From positions 2,108,001 to 2,172,000 of the forward strand of contig JAJTUP010000004.1 in assembly GCA_021399435.1 (NCBI GenBank): a stretch of 64,000 nucleotides of DNA, written 5' to 3'. Source of the stretch: Diaporthe sp. PMI_573. Taxonomy: Eukaryota > Ascomycota > Sordariomycetes > Diaporthales > Diaporthaceae. Positions within the stretch are counted from its first letter, which is position 1. Every line of letters starts with the position of its first letter. The notes beneath the pieces were generated by a model, which saw only the letters and a list, made by a program, of their open reading frames with translations, was not told where the DNA came from and ran no database searches. A program made the translations under genes and the position numbers. Shown here piece after piece: positions 1 to 13,300 of the stretch.

Positions 1-3000
1 CTGGTGCTCCCGAGAACAGCGCCCGGTGGGGATCCAGGGCCAAAATCGCAAGCAGGGCCGGCGTCGTGGGGGCTGTCTCTAACCAAGATCTGCCGCCAAC
101 ACCTTCTAGGCAGTATTGACTTAAGCTGAACTACAGCGTGGCTTGCCGTGATGGCCTCCCGTCACCGACGGTAGAACAACCCTAGGGCATCCATCTTCCG
201 AGTCACGGTCAGGACGGCTTCCGACTCACCCAGAGACTCAGCCACCTGGGTATATCCCGCACAGCTTCTGTGCATAATTCGCGCGGCTAAGTTGCTCCCG
301 CGGAGAACTGCACAGCTCGCTGCTGTCCTGCCGAGTCTCGCAGGAAACACCCCATGAGCCCCGGATGCAGCTCAAGGCACGGCCCTGTTCACCCCATCTT
401 CGACGCTCGCAAGCGTTACGTTCCATCGAGGAACCCAAGCTCACCACTGACAGGAGGCCCGTAACCTTGTGTCAGTGAGGTAGACTGCTAGACAGACACC
501 CTGACACCCGCCTCGCCTTCCCAGAACCCCCCCGTGAATTTTAGATAGCAGGCAGCTATTGGCACCGAAGCCGTCGAGAGTCTAAGCGCGGGCTAGCAAG
601 CCTGCAAGTACTCTGTACGTCGACCTTGTTACGAGGTCCCTGGAGACACAAGAGTACATAAGAGGGCAAGCGTCAGGAGCCGCGCACGTATACCCATCCG
701 AGTCTCGAGACAGATATCATTCGCGACTGATTACGCAATGACTGTTCGATAGGGGGCTCAAGCGGGTCAGTGTCCTCCCAAGTCTCTTGTTCGGAAACTG
801 CCACGGGACAGGACACATTTCAATCTTCTCATCACGAGGGGACTCAAGCCCGCCCGAATTACGAAAGATGGGCCCGGGCGGGTCATCGAGTGCGCTAGGA
901 AAGGCGTCAAGATTAGGTTCGATCGGGCCTAGAGGACGTAGTCACTTCGCAAGGTCGACGTCGCTGTTAGGCTAAAGCGGCACAGGGCCCGCTAACCCAG
1001 CATCATCGTCGCTGTGCTCAGTGCTTCTTGCTTCACTGGGGGCAATTGTGCGAGCAACACAGGGGCAAGGGGTGCTGGGTGGGCATTGAATCTTTCCGGT
1101 TTGCCGAGGGTACCGTGCTGCATCCGACTTGTCCTTTACGTGTCCCCTCTTCTCGAGACTGTGGAAGTGCACAACTTGGGGTTTGACGTCGAGCCGTCGA
1201 GTAGGCGGTCTACCCGCGTTTCTGCACCGTCCATCGCGTAAAAAGCAGCGGTGCCGCGGAAGCTTGCTGTAGACTCGGCTGATGGACAGATGGGTCCCTT
1301 CGCCGCAAGACCAAAAGAGAGGCTGAGTGGTGCGGACAAGACGTCCGTCCCTGCTCTTCCCTTCGACGGTGTCTGTTAGCAGAGAAGCCTCAGCCCTGTC
1401 TTAATTAGGACCCAAAGTCTAAGTTGACGGGAACGATGTGATGGTTCGGAAATCTGGCGTGGTGTTGGTGGTCAGGCTGGCCACAAGGTTCAGCTGTCGT
1501 GCGAAGTGAAAGGCGGGCTAGCAACCTGTCAAGATTGAACAGATGAGACCTTGTACGCCTGCAAGAAGAGAAAAGACCCACGTTCCTTCGCCATTCGGGT
1601 CAAGCCCGGTGGCACTGGGTCGGCGTACCATCAACTAGACAGACAGCAGAGATCCCCTCAGCCTCTCCACTCCTGCCTCGCGCTCGTGCGCTCCAGTGCT
1701 CAATGTAACCGGGCATGGGACCAGCAATGAGAGCTCCCGCCGCGCGAATATCCCTCTAGCCGGAATCGACGTCCGGGAGGCGCCTAGCCACGCAATATGC
1801 AGAGCTCTGAAGGGACCAGGCGTCCTACGACCCAGATTTTAGCAAAACCTTAAACTACCATTGATTCTCTTTGGCTGAACCACCTGCGAGCGATGGCGGC
1901 ACGGTGGACCTCGGATGCATTAATTGTTCAGCCCGCAGAGCAGAGAGACTCGGCTGTCCAACAGGGCGCAGCCAGGTGCCGATCCAGGAATGACAATGCC
2001 ACACTGGAACGCCGCACCCGCATGGATGGCCCGGCTCGTTGTCTCGCAGCTTCTGCCCGTTATCGCCAAATGATGTGAGTTGTCGCCGACAAAAATGAAC
2101 ATCATCCTCAAAACGGACAGCCAATGAGGCCGAGTCTCAGGCCAAGTCGTGACGTACATGGCTTGTCCAGAATGTTGAGGGGCAGGGGATGCGACGACAA
2201 AGAGGCCGGAGATACAGGGACGCTCGTTGCCGGCACTGTGTGGTCACCACATTGTAACAGCTCGATGGCAGATGACAAGTCGCCGCCGAAAGGGGAAGCC
2301 TCGCTCGTCCTCAATCCGGACGAACGCTTTTTCTGGCATGTGGTATGGTATGCTCATCAACTTGGGGGCCCCAATGTGAGCAAGGCACGGACGCGAGTGC
2401 GCTACTCGCGTTGCCAGCTCGCAGGCCCAGACGCGGGTGAGAGCAAGCCATGTGGAGGAGATTGCGGCCATAGCTCGTTCTAGACGGAGATCCTCAAGCC
2501 GAGAGATTAACGCATGGGGTCAAGGGCTTGAAATGCCCTCCTGTACCAATGGTAAGCTGGGATATGGTGTCGCTACAGGACCAGTCTTTGTAGAACGGGC
2601 TGCCCATCTCCGTGCGCCTTGCGTGCTCGACAACCTAGCTTGGCATGTTGTCTCCGTTATCCTGCGCCGCCGAAGAGAGCTGAACTCGGAGGCATGCATA
2701 GTCCCTGAAGCCGTGAAACGCCATGTCAGCGTTGATATCCTCCTGTCAAATTGGCACCGCCATGAGCCCACGAGAACCTACGTCTGCTGCGATCACCCCG
2801 CCTGTTTGCCGCCCAAGGTTTGTGCATTTCAGGCGGCAATGCTCGGCGGGAGACTTTTGCGTGCTTAGAAAACCCTACATTGGCACCTCCTCGCCGGTCA
2901 TGCGCAGAGCAGTCGTTGTCCCGCTGTGGCCGAATTTTTCAGGCCTGAAATACCTCGTGGTTGGCTGGCATTGTAGGAAAACTCAAGGCAGCACCCTGTA

Positions 3001-6000
3001 GTCGGATCTGATCCAAAAACCACCTGACATTACCCTCCTGAACTCGGTCGCGGGAACCAAAAAAGCGCGTTGATCTTGCCCTGTCCGGCTGGTCACTAGT
3101 TGTCCCCATCGGGGCAGGGAGCAAGGCGTCAACTGAAGACATCTTCAACAGGCTTGGATCCAACATGTAAGATGAGCTCCAGCCATCGGTGACCCTTGAT
3201 TACTTCGAGAGTATCGAGGGACTCCCCGGTGGCGGTCGGCGTTGAGCGAGATCGGCCTTGTCAGGGCTCCTGGGATTGAGAAGACGGCATTGACAGCTCT
3301 GGCGCCAGTACTCTCGGCGACTTCGCTCGGCGCGGGAGCTCAACGGTGGTGAGAGCTGCTTCCTCGAGAGTTGCCCTCTGGTCTAAGTCGGTCATACCCT
3401 TCACCAGACAGCCCGGGCGGTGACGCTCGTTGAAGAAATGAGCTGAGACGTCGCTGTTTATTCTGATGCCTGAGCACTGCCTCAGGAGGTTCGTGACCTC
3501 ATGTTTCTCTGAGCAAGAAGTTCGGATGTTTGAGAAGATGCCGCTATCACCGGCGCAGTATAACGCCAGGACTTGGAAAGCCTTTCCCGTCCTTGAGCGG
3601 GCGCTCCAAGGCTCCTGGCAGAGCTGCCGCAAAAGTGGGTTTCACAAGCCCCTGGATGGGCGAACGGTGAGGATGAGCCACTGGACGATGGGAGAAGATC
3701 GCAAACATTACGTTATCACAGCCTGCAAAGACAGGATAGACCCCGACGACAGGACAGAGATTGATGGCGGGCGGACGGCAGCTCGGACCAATACTCGGCA
3801 AAGTCGATGGCTAAAGGACCTTTCTCGTATCTCCTTGCCTCATCTCGCCAAGATGCAAGACGGCGACCATTGATCATTGGTAGAAGAACGCCGAGTGCAT
3901 GACGGGAGGAACATATCCAAAGAATCAAGCAAGAGCACATACCCACTATGCATTGTCTGCCAGAACGAAAGCCACCCCCCTGGCTACGGCGCTCTAACGC
4001 TCTGAAGCTGCAAAGCAGCTCAAGCTTGCAAGCCACCAGGGTTGACATGGTCCATAGCAGGCCCCAGACAGCGAAGGACCACTGGTGCATGATACATCCA
4101 TGCTGCTGTGGATAGTTCCGCGTCTTGTTGCGAGTATCTATGGAGTGTCAAGAGGCATTTCCAAAATTACCGGGTGAATACCTACTTGTCGTTCATCAGC
4201 GCTGAAAGGTCGCGAGCACGTCGAGATTGGGCTTTAGGCTTACAATCGTGGACCACTACAGCCGAGAGCCGCAAAGCTTGGCCGAGCATATTAGGTGTGT
4301 CTATGACAATTATCTTCGTCTCATTGACCTTTGACGATATCTTGAGGCCCGGCTGGGCCGTCGGCAGGCTCACGGTGGATGACAGGCTAAGCCGAGCCAT
4401 TTGCCGTTCGGGGGGCATCATCGATCGGCGGGGGTCCGTACTGCGGTCATCTTGTCTCTCATTGGCGCGACGCAGGACAATTGACAAATGGAAATTAGCA
4501 CACGAATTGCGGGCGATTTTCAAGGTGCTAGGAATAAGCTGCTGCCTCTTTTACGAAAGATGCGCTCCAATGCAGTGTCGTGGCGGGGGTTATCTGCGTG
4601 ATCACCGGGCAGGGAGGTTAAACTATGCCAGCTCGACATGTCCAGGGTTGAACCGGGCCGACCCCACCCCTGCTGTGCTTCCTGTCGTACAAGAATTATG
4701 AGTGGTCACGTGTGCGCGCGGTGATGCATTGTGTTGCTGTAGTGTTCAGAGGTGGTTCGGGTTGTGTGAGTTGGTCTCAAATCTGAGCCTATTCCTGCCT
4801 CGAGATAATTCAAAAAGCTTGGCTGGGCCCTCGGCCGTCAGACGCCAACCTCTCGCTCGCTGGTCCCGAGTCCCGACCCCAAAAGGTGGTCTGTTCGGTA
4901 CCATAGCCGCGGGAATGACTAGCCATAGTAGACTAGGTCGCCGCGTCGATGTGAGAAGGATGATCGTGTTGTAGTGCGGGGGAGGGCGGCACAATTGAAG
5001 AGGCTGAGGGCTTCATTGGCAGATCCACCTGTGAGAGAGACCGATGTAAGCCAGGAAATCCCAGGTGTCTGGGAGGGCTGCTAAAATGCTCAAGATCTTA
5101 ACCCTGTGCAAATCATCCAGAGGGGGCTTGCCTACTGCCTGATCAGACTTAGCTGCTGCCTAGCTCCAGCTCAAGAAGGGCGCACTGTGTGCATTGTAGC
5201 TGACCCGGTTCACGAGGGACTGCTGAGAGCCTGGGCCGACCGATCGTATACAATGCTTGCCGATAGCCCACTATGCATGCGACAGCCATGACAGGATAGC
5301 AGAGGGAACATGAGTTCAGTCGTGGTACCCTGTCATCCGCGTCCTCTCCTGTCTCCCTGGTTTATTGCGCAAAGGGCCTGCCCCGGACCACAGCTGTTGG
5401 CCGACAAAGCTGTGTCCACAGTCCCGGCGGTACGGTCGACTTCCGAGGGCTGCAACTGATCGGACGCCGTTTTGAGTTCTTGTGTTCACCGCAAAGATGG
5501 GCCCAGTACCAGCGCCGGTTGGTCTGAAAAGCACCACCCCCCGGTGAAACGGTTTTGCTCAGCACATCTTCGGCTTTCTTTCGCGCCCGCTGCTTGCCGT
5601 CATGGGATGTTACGGCCCTGCACAATCTCGTCTCTCGTCCGCTCCAAGAACCAGACATAAATTGGGCCCCCATGAGTGCCACGTCGAAGTTCAGCCGTTC
5701 CAGCAGGAATTACCAGCTGGGCGGGAGTCGTGATGGGCAAGGGTCTGTGCCACAATCCTTGCAAAGCATAATTGATAGCCCAAAGCCTCGGCTGGGTCTG
5801 CTTATGGCTGACCAACTTCTTATCGCGACGTGTGGCGGACGCTGCAGACGGGACACCATCCCCGCTTCTGAAGGAGGACCGACGGGACATTGCGGTGTAA
5901 GGCGTGCAGCATGCCGAAAGAGCATGGTAGTCACCCGGACGAGCATGTGATGGGTCCGCTGCCTCGCGCAGGCCATATTTTGAGCAGTTCTGTGAACAAC

Positions 6001-7437
6001 ATCCTTTCGATCATCGAGTCGAGCCCAGGGTGTCGGATGCAGTGACCCCTGCTCTTGATCAGCTTGCTGGCAAAGGTGTGTTGCGGTGTGGCGTTCACTG
6101 AGACCAATGCCGTTGTTACCCTCCCACTCGCGCGAGCGAGCTGCATGCTCCGGAGCTGTGTGATCTGGAGCAATTTTCTGGAAATTCGGTTCCAGATCCT
6201 AGTTTCGCGCCAGTCGTGGGTTAAAATTGGACCTAGACTAATCAGGGTTGGTCCAATAGCCTCCGTCGGGGCATGGGCGGACCGCGTGGGCTCGAGATGT
6301 ATGCTTCATCAGGATCGATGTTCGATGCGACTGATGCTGTGAGCCTGGCATGCAAGGCATGGTCCTGAAATTGCGCAATGAGAAAGATGCGCCGCGGGAC
6401 GGTGTCATCTGCTGGTCCGTATGACCACCGACCGGGCTTAGTATTGGCTGGACGAGCTACCTGCGTCAGATCCATGCAGTTTCGCCCGAGGTGAACAAAC
6501 GAGGACAGCTTCTCACTCGCCAGCAGCGGCCAGGGGCGGACGCGGACGAGGAGGAAGACCGCGGGAAGGAAACGTGGTTCAAGGAGAAGACGGAGGGGGA
6601 GGCGGGCTGGTCTTCCATTGCATCGTACAGTACGTGTATGCACCCAAGAGAGGAGTGCGGTGCAGGTGAGATATGACGGGCCAAGGCCTGCAGGTGGTGC
6701 AACGGTAGAGTCGGTGCTCTGCTCCTCTGTGCTCTGCTCTGGTAGAGAGAGCCCTCGGTCGTTTCCTATCCGCCGGAGCGGTCAGAGGCCGCACCTCTCG
6801 TGTGCGGTGGCACCTCGCAACGGGGCCCCTCGCCAATCAATAGGCGGCCAGGCCGAGCTGGTTTCGGGGCAGCCATTGTCAGACAGCGTCAAGTCAGGCT
6901 GCTCCTGACTGAGCAGACGAAGTACCGCACTTGATGACCGCGGACGACTGACAGGGAGATAGTGAGATGCATTGTTGCCGGGATGATTTCTCTTGCACGT
7001 TCTTTCTTGGTGACATGGTGGTGGCATGGTGACACCGATATCCAGACGGCTCGTCAGGCCGAGCGCTAAAATTCATGTTATGCACCGTACCACAGGTACC
7101 TCTTGGAGGCCGGACTAGCAAGGCAGGCCTTCTGCACATCAGTGGGTAACGCCACGTGAGCTCCGTTTTGGCGGTTGCAGACCTCGGGATACACAGCTTG
7201 ATGTCCGCCGCCTGATTGTCTGGGGGTATTTTCTCAGAGCCCGCTCTAAGCTTGTGCGCGCCCCTTGGCCCTGCTCAACGGAGGTCTTGCGGCGGGTTCG
7301 GTTTGGATCCTCGCACAGAGGCGGGAACGTCCGGGTAGGAGCACATCCGCCCCTCAGTGAATTGTGACTGTCGACTGCCTCGACATGCACGGACGTGTTC
7401 TCGATCTGCAGCCTGCAAGAGCGGCGTGCTCCTGTGT
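1..7437. other. Gene-free region, left edge
   Basis: I find no gene I can support here. Open frames are short, are scattered over all six frames, carry no motif I recognise, and do not join into exons with convincing splice sites. Base composition is mixed and close to that of the flanks, with no strong AT-rich islands of the kind left by heavy repeat-induced point mutation. I saw no transposase or reverse transcriptase motif. A very diverged or lineage-specific gene could be missed. Confidence 0.5.
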
Positions 7438-7708
7438 GTACATGGCACGCCCCAAACGAAAAAACGAGTACACTCATTCTAGCGTCACCACCAAAACCTC
7501 TGTGCCCTCCACCAACAAACTCACTTCACAGTCGTATTTATTTCCCAAATTCTTTTTACAAACTCTTCGAAACCGAATGATAACGAGCAAATCCTTTGAT
7601 TTGTACAGTTCGGTTTGCAAGTTTGCAGTAGAAGTCTTATTCTGAAAGCTGAGTGCCTAAAGCAGAGCTTGGGTGTACTCGTTTTTGTGTTTGGGCCGTG
7701 CATGGTAC
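7438..7708. mobile_element. 271-bp inverted-repeat (foldback/MITE-like) element
   Basis: Two imperfect inverted arms of about 38 bp lie at 7438-7475 and 7671-7708; the reverse complement of the right arm matches most of the left arm, including the shared core AAAACGAGTACAC. The interior is clearly more AT-rich than its surroundings. At its centre is a nested hairpin: AAACCGAA (7570-7577) pairs with TTCGGTTT (7609-7616), and CAAATC (7588-7593) pairs with GATTTG (7598-7603) around a 4-nt loop. There is no transposase. The structure fits a non-autonomous foldback or MITE-type element, but I could not identify a clean target-site duplication. It could instead be a transcribed hairpin. Confidence 0.5.
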
Positions 7709-8191
7709 GCAGTGCCACAGTACACATGATTCGGATACGACATGCTGCACAAAAGGCCCACCGTAAATGGGGTGCTGAGGCGGTCCAGGGCCCGCTCGCG
7801 AGAATGTCGACAAAGAGATTGGCGCATGCGCAGGCGCAGGAGAAGGAGCAGAGGCGGAAGGCTCGGAATGGGCCACCACCGGCACGAGATTTCCGTTGCT
7901 TGTGGTTCCCAAGGGTCCACCGGCAGCAGCAGGAGGAGGCGAATCCCTCAATCCCTCTGGGCGTCACGACCAGGTGACGGCAAGTCGTGCAGCAGCGGTG
8001 CCTCAGGACCTCGGGAACAGGTACCAGTCAAGGGCGCGGGCAATGTCTGCTGGTGAGGGAAAAAGCCCAATCTCGGGAAGTTGCCGCCCGCCCTCGTCCG
8101 GCACCTGTTGGGGCTGCCGGCGACGTTGAGGCGACAGCCGTGTTGATGTCAAAGGGAGGGACTGGGTGAGGCCAGGTCAAAACTTAGTCTG

Positions 8192-8226
8192 GCATAGGCA
8201 TAGCATAGCATAGCATGGCATGGCAT
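8192..8226. repeat. GCATA/GCATG short tandem repeat
   Basis: A run of pentamers changes from GCATA to GCATG. It has no coding context and is probably a microsatellite. Confidence 0.7.
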
Positions 8227-9383
8227 CGCGTTAGCAGATACGCTTTTTTAGTCGAACCCGACAGTCTGGGTCGGCGAGAGATCTGACAACGGCCCTACTG
8301 CGCAAAGGCTTCCTTGACGCCGCTCACCAGGTTCTTTAGGGTGCTTGCTAATTTAGTGGGAGACGGCACCGGCAGTCCAGGAACAGCCCGCTCGCCCAGG
8401 TGGGCTTGGTTGCTGGGCTGGCTTACAAGCAAGCACAAGCACCGGGAGGACTAAGCTTTATTAGCATTATTAGCATTCTCGAGTCACGTTTTCCCCGAGA
8501 CATTTTTGGACAGGTGCCCAGTCTCCCAGTCTAGATGTCTTCGCCATTGTGCTGTCCATGGACGGACTGGTTTGCCCTGCCGATCGTGGCACCGAAGAAT
8601 AGACACTCTGACTGATGTTCGATCCGTCATCCGTCATGGATGGTTGGACTGCACCAGGAGCTTGGCGGTGATCAAGCAAGGGGCGCAGGGGGGGAAGTTG
8701 AGGGCAGGTGAAAAAAAGCAAAGAGAGGATTGATTGACAGCTTATCACCTTCCAGACGTCATAGTGTGATTCAACGTTGAGCAGTATGCCGATGTCAAGC
8801 AGGAGCGAAGCAGATCTCTGTTTCGAGTCCTACCCAGATAGGGTACCCGTGTGCCTGCCGACCTAGGTACATAGACATATGGGTGGGAATTTCGCACTGC
8901 CAGACCACCAAGCTGTGGTTGCCAAGAGGTTGCAGTGGGCAGTCGTTGGATCGCCTATGAGCAGGAGCAAAAAAGACTGGCAGGCCCCCAGGCATGGTGT
9001 CATTGTTGCCATCGGGAAGTCAATCCTCATGATGCAAACACACGCACAGATTGGCGTCGAAAACAGGAATCTTGGCCCGTGATCCACAACCCAGGGATTT
9101 GCGGCACGAACCACCTTTCCCAAGAATACATCCACGACAGTCTCAAGGCACAAGGCCGAACAATTCCTGGGGACCTCAACTTGTCTCTCTCGACGAGGCC
9201 GGGACCCAAGCCATGGGTGGCAATCTCCTTACATCCCGTCGTCGGTCGCACAGACATGTTCAGGAGCATACTTGCAACAGTTTCGCCCCCCGGCAGCAGT
9301 GAAGAGACAGGGCACCGAAGCCAACCTTGCCATCCAGACAGCATCGGGTGCTGGATGGAGGAACGCAAAGATGCGATTTTCAG

Positions 9384-9432
9384 ATTCCCATTCCCAATCC
9401 CCAATCCCATTCCCATTCTCATTCCCATTCCC
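9384..9432. repeat. CATTCC/CAATCC hexamer-like tandem repeat
   Basis: About eight imperfect units of CATTCC or CAATCC type lie on the plus strand. The two pyrimidine-rich frames give P-I-P-I-like peptides that I regard as meaningless translation of the repeat. Confidence 0.7.
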
Positions 9433-10354
9433 GTGTTGGCCCGCCTCGTTCAGGCATTTCACCTCTGGCATCGATCTACAATGACAATCTGATCTCGACT
9501 CGATGCTCCATTTGTCGGGCGTAGACAGGACCACGATCCAGCATGCCAGCGTGCTAGCCAGCACTAATGCGGCTCTGGCACGCTAAGAGCCTAAACGTCG
9601 CTTCCACTCCGAGTTCCTAGCGCTGGACGAGGCTGCCCCAGACTTGCAGATGACCAGGCCACCGCTTGGTCCCAACCCAATCCAACCCAACTCCATCCCT
9701 CCTCTTCCCGTTCTCTGGAACCCACAAGTCGCAACAAGCGCGCCAGATCTACGAAACTACTCTTACCGAGAAACTCTAAATCACGTACTCTCGACCACCT
9801 CGTCAGCTCGTCAGCTTCGTCTGCCCGCCCGCGGCACAGGACAGCCTCTTGACCTCGCCCACCAGGGTCTGACAACGGACCGGCAACGTTGCCAGGGCAG
9901 GATGCGCCGCCGGCTAAATTGTAATATACCACATATCGATTCCTGTCACACCGCTGCGATGCGGCTGACAACCCTTCCATTCAGAGCGGGCGACGAGCGA
10001 GCTGCTAAGCCTCGACAGGCTGGGAAATACCCACGTGCTCGCGATACCACAGCAATTTAGGCCGGTATCCCTGGCCTTGATCCGCGATCTGCTTGTTGTA
10101 ATGTCTGTGTGCGATGGGGCTCATCACATTCGACTGTCTGTGGGTCTGTTTCTCGAGAATCACATGCGGAGTCATGGGCACCAGCAAACAATTCCCACTC
10201 TGACTTGGCTGCTTGGGCAGCAGATATCGTTATCCAGTAAATCCCAGCCAGCTTTCTTGAGTCATTTTGCCCCAAGGCCCACTCACCTCCATCATTTCTG
10301 TCGTCCCCGACGCCGCGGGTCACCGGAGCCGACGCGGCACGCTCAAACACAGTT

Positions 10355-10375
10355 CGTGGCTGTAATTCAGCCACG
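10355..10375. other. Perfect short hairpin
   Basis: CGTGGCTG and CAGCCACG form a perfect 8-bp stem around a 5-nt loop (TAATT). No gene ends here and no T-run follows, so I do not call it a terminator. Confidence 0.4.
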
Positions 10376-13300
10376 CCTTACGCTGGCCAGCATTGACCAC
10401 GCTCTGTCGTGCGTTTCCACGTATGAGATCCCGATCAGGCTCAACAATGCAAGGGGACCCCTCTCCGGGACTCAATTGTTCGACGGCGACGTGTTGGCTT
10501 ACACAGACTCGTGCATAATAAGCTGATAGATCAGCCGTACAAAACATCCTTGATCGGACCTGGCTGAATGGACCAGGGGACGGCAGGATCGGCATGTAAA
10601 TCCGTCTCAAAAGCCCTCGGCCGCTTTCGACTACCAATTTCCCCGTGTTGATTCCTCAGTCTCCAAAAAAGAGGCTGCGTCAACGGTGAGTGAGAAGAGG
10701 AGATTCCGTTTCCGACCTCTTACGACTGCATGGCCCAGCCACTCCACACGCCAGGATTTCAGACTACGGTGAGGACGGGTCTCTGTGCTCGCGAGGAGAA
10801 TGGTTCCCCTCCAGATAGACCCATAGTCTGTGCTGGGATCAACAAAGCTTCACCTTCACCAGGCTTCCAGCGATTTGCTCCTGACCCTGGTGCCGTCACA
10901 TCCTTCCTGCAGCAATGCATCTGGAATGCCATGCCAAAAGGATGGGCCCAGCCATTCTCTCCAAAAGTACGGGCCCACAGTTATTGGTGCCCACCAACTT
11001 TCTGAGGTTAGCGTCAAAATACAATTGAAGATCTTCCAGGATAGGGTGATATTGTCACAGTGTGTACTCGGCACAACAGCTCCCATTTTCACACTGTCTC
11101 TACCTCACACGCCGCGAGAGAAGAAACGCTCATCTCTGATGAGCCTCCCCCCATCCTCGCCAATCTTCATCCTTGCATATACGATTGCATAGGTTTTCGC
11201 TGAGCCGATCCATTTAACCTGACATCGTACGGTGCGTATTCCCATGGTTGTCGGTTGAGTGGCATGATGCGTACACGTTCAGTATGCAGAAAGGCTCGAA
11301 GGTGCTTGGATCGATCCTCAATTGCTCTGGCTGCCCAATTTAGCAGATACCGCAGAGTTTCTGATAACTTGGGGCCGTTCGAGGACTCATAGTGATGTGG
11401 GTAATAGGCCTCGGCGAGATATACTCTGGGAAGGGGTTGCTCCAGCCAACCTTGTCATTGCTGCTTGGGCTATCCGAAGTCCTTCGGCCCACTGATGACT
11501 TTACCATGTACTGCGCAGTGTAACATCGAGATTTCTCAGGGTGGCATTGCTTCGGCTCCAACCAGTCAAAGGGCATTTGCCTTCGCCGCGCTTACTGCTA
11601 ACATCCCAGCAGCTGGGGGGGGATTCTCTCAATCTTTCCCAACGCTACCCTCCCCACCGCTCAGGCTGTCTTGTGCTTTTCAACAGGCGTGCGTCGCCAT
11701 GACCGCAGCACACCTCTGCCCCCAAGACTTCCAAGGGAAGACTCGCACCTACTCACCCCTTCTGCAAGAAGCATTGCGAGCGCGGTTCACGCCTGTCTGT
11801 GAGATTGAGCACAGGGACCAGGGTTCACAATTTCGACGCATCGGAGACATGCAATTCAGCTGCCCAGAACCCAAATCGGCAAACACAGGTAGACATGCCG
11901 GGAGATCCCAGGCAATGGGGGGTGGGCGCGCTGGGCTGCGTTTAGAAAGTTTCGTCAAGCCACACGTCGACCACACCCACCGCGCCTGGGAGCTCTGAGA
12001 CTGGTTCATTTTGTCCAACTGTAGGGAGAAAAGTGGCCCCTCAACCAGCGGCGCCCACCACACCCACCGCATGCCCGTACAGTAGTCGTCAGAAACCTGA
12101 CACCCACAGCACAGCGGCGGGAGGCATGGGAAGGTGGCCGTGTCATCTTTGCCTCTCCCGGTGGCCAAAGTGCGAGTCAAGAGAGAATTGATCCGGAACC
12201 GGCGAGGCGACTTTTGGACCGGCTCGGCAGGAGGACGTATCCTCTTGGCAGGCAAATTGAGACAAGATTTTGATGTACACCCCGTAGGATAGTTCCGTGT
12301 TGTATGTAGCTGTTGGGATGTGCATTGCATAGTCAGGTCCCATTTCAAGTTTCCGCCTGGCCGGTTGCTGGCGGGCTGGGCTGGCGGGCTGGCGACGGAC
12401 GACCACAGTGTAGTATACATGGCCCACAGGTACCCAGGTACTTGGCTCCGCATGCATGCGGACAACCAGGTGGGTGTGTGTGGGCAGGCCTGAGAGAAGT
12501 CTCCATGATACATCAGCTGGCAGACGGGTTCTTCCATTCCACAAAGGCGAGCTTGGGCGCCCAAAACATCCTGGCCCGGTGCGTGCCCACTGATCAGCCG
12601 GTGCTTTTCACCTTGCCATCACTTATACCCATCAGACAGACTGACAAGGAGGCGGGTGGTGGGTGGCCCGGGGGGAAGGGGGGGAGGAGGGAGGGGGGAG
12701 GGGGCAGATCTGGAAGGAGGGAGTGACCGGGCGAACAAGTGATGGGTGAAGTGACATGGGGGGGCGAGCAAAGAGCATTGACAGCTGGTCCTGGTCCCAG
12801 GCCCGGCCCTGGTCCTAGTCGTCCTGGTTGGTGCCTTCCTCCGCTCGAACTGTCGAATGAGGCAGTACCCCACTTCCTTACTTCCTTGCCTCCGTGTCTC
12901 CTGCCTCCGTGCACAAAAATTCGGTTTACACGCGCAACTCGGGCGCACGGGCCACCAGAGCCACTCTCGACGCCGCCGCAGTGCGCAGTCGCAGAAGGCA
13001 GTCGTCCGTCAACTGCCTTTAGTCTGGGTGCGGTCGGTACTCTGCTGCCTTCCAACATTGACCTTTCCGGTTCCTCCCAAGCTTCGCCTTCCTCACGCCC
13101 CCCATCCGATCCACCTACCGATCCAGAATCTTCTTCCCTGACCACGGTCTAGTCAACTCGCTGACTGTCCCAAGTCTTGTCTCTCTCGACGAGTGCGCTC
13201 GTCCATCAAATCACTGCCCGCACTAAGCACGCTACTGTCCTTAAGCAGCTAGCAGCCTCACACTATCCTCCGAGACTCTTGTCGATACCCGTATACTGCT

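Noticed and set aside
6690..6760. tRNA-like word TGGTGCAACGGTAGAGTC
   Set aside because: A-box similarity only; downstream sequence is a CTCTG-type repeat and does not fold as a tRNA.
11749..12564. A 271-codon frame on the minus strand in the gene-free left arm
   Set aside because: Composition is unlike a protein (scattered Cys, Trp and Pro, no domain), there is no motif I recognise, and a second long frame overlaps it on the same strand. Probably chance in GC-rich DNA.
12594..13152. Long frames on both strands over the same interval
   Set aside because: Mirror-image Pro/Ser and Gly/Arg-rich translations caused by C/T-rich low complexity.
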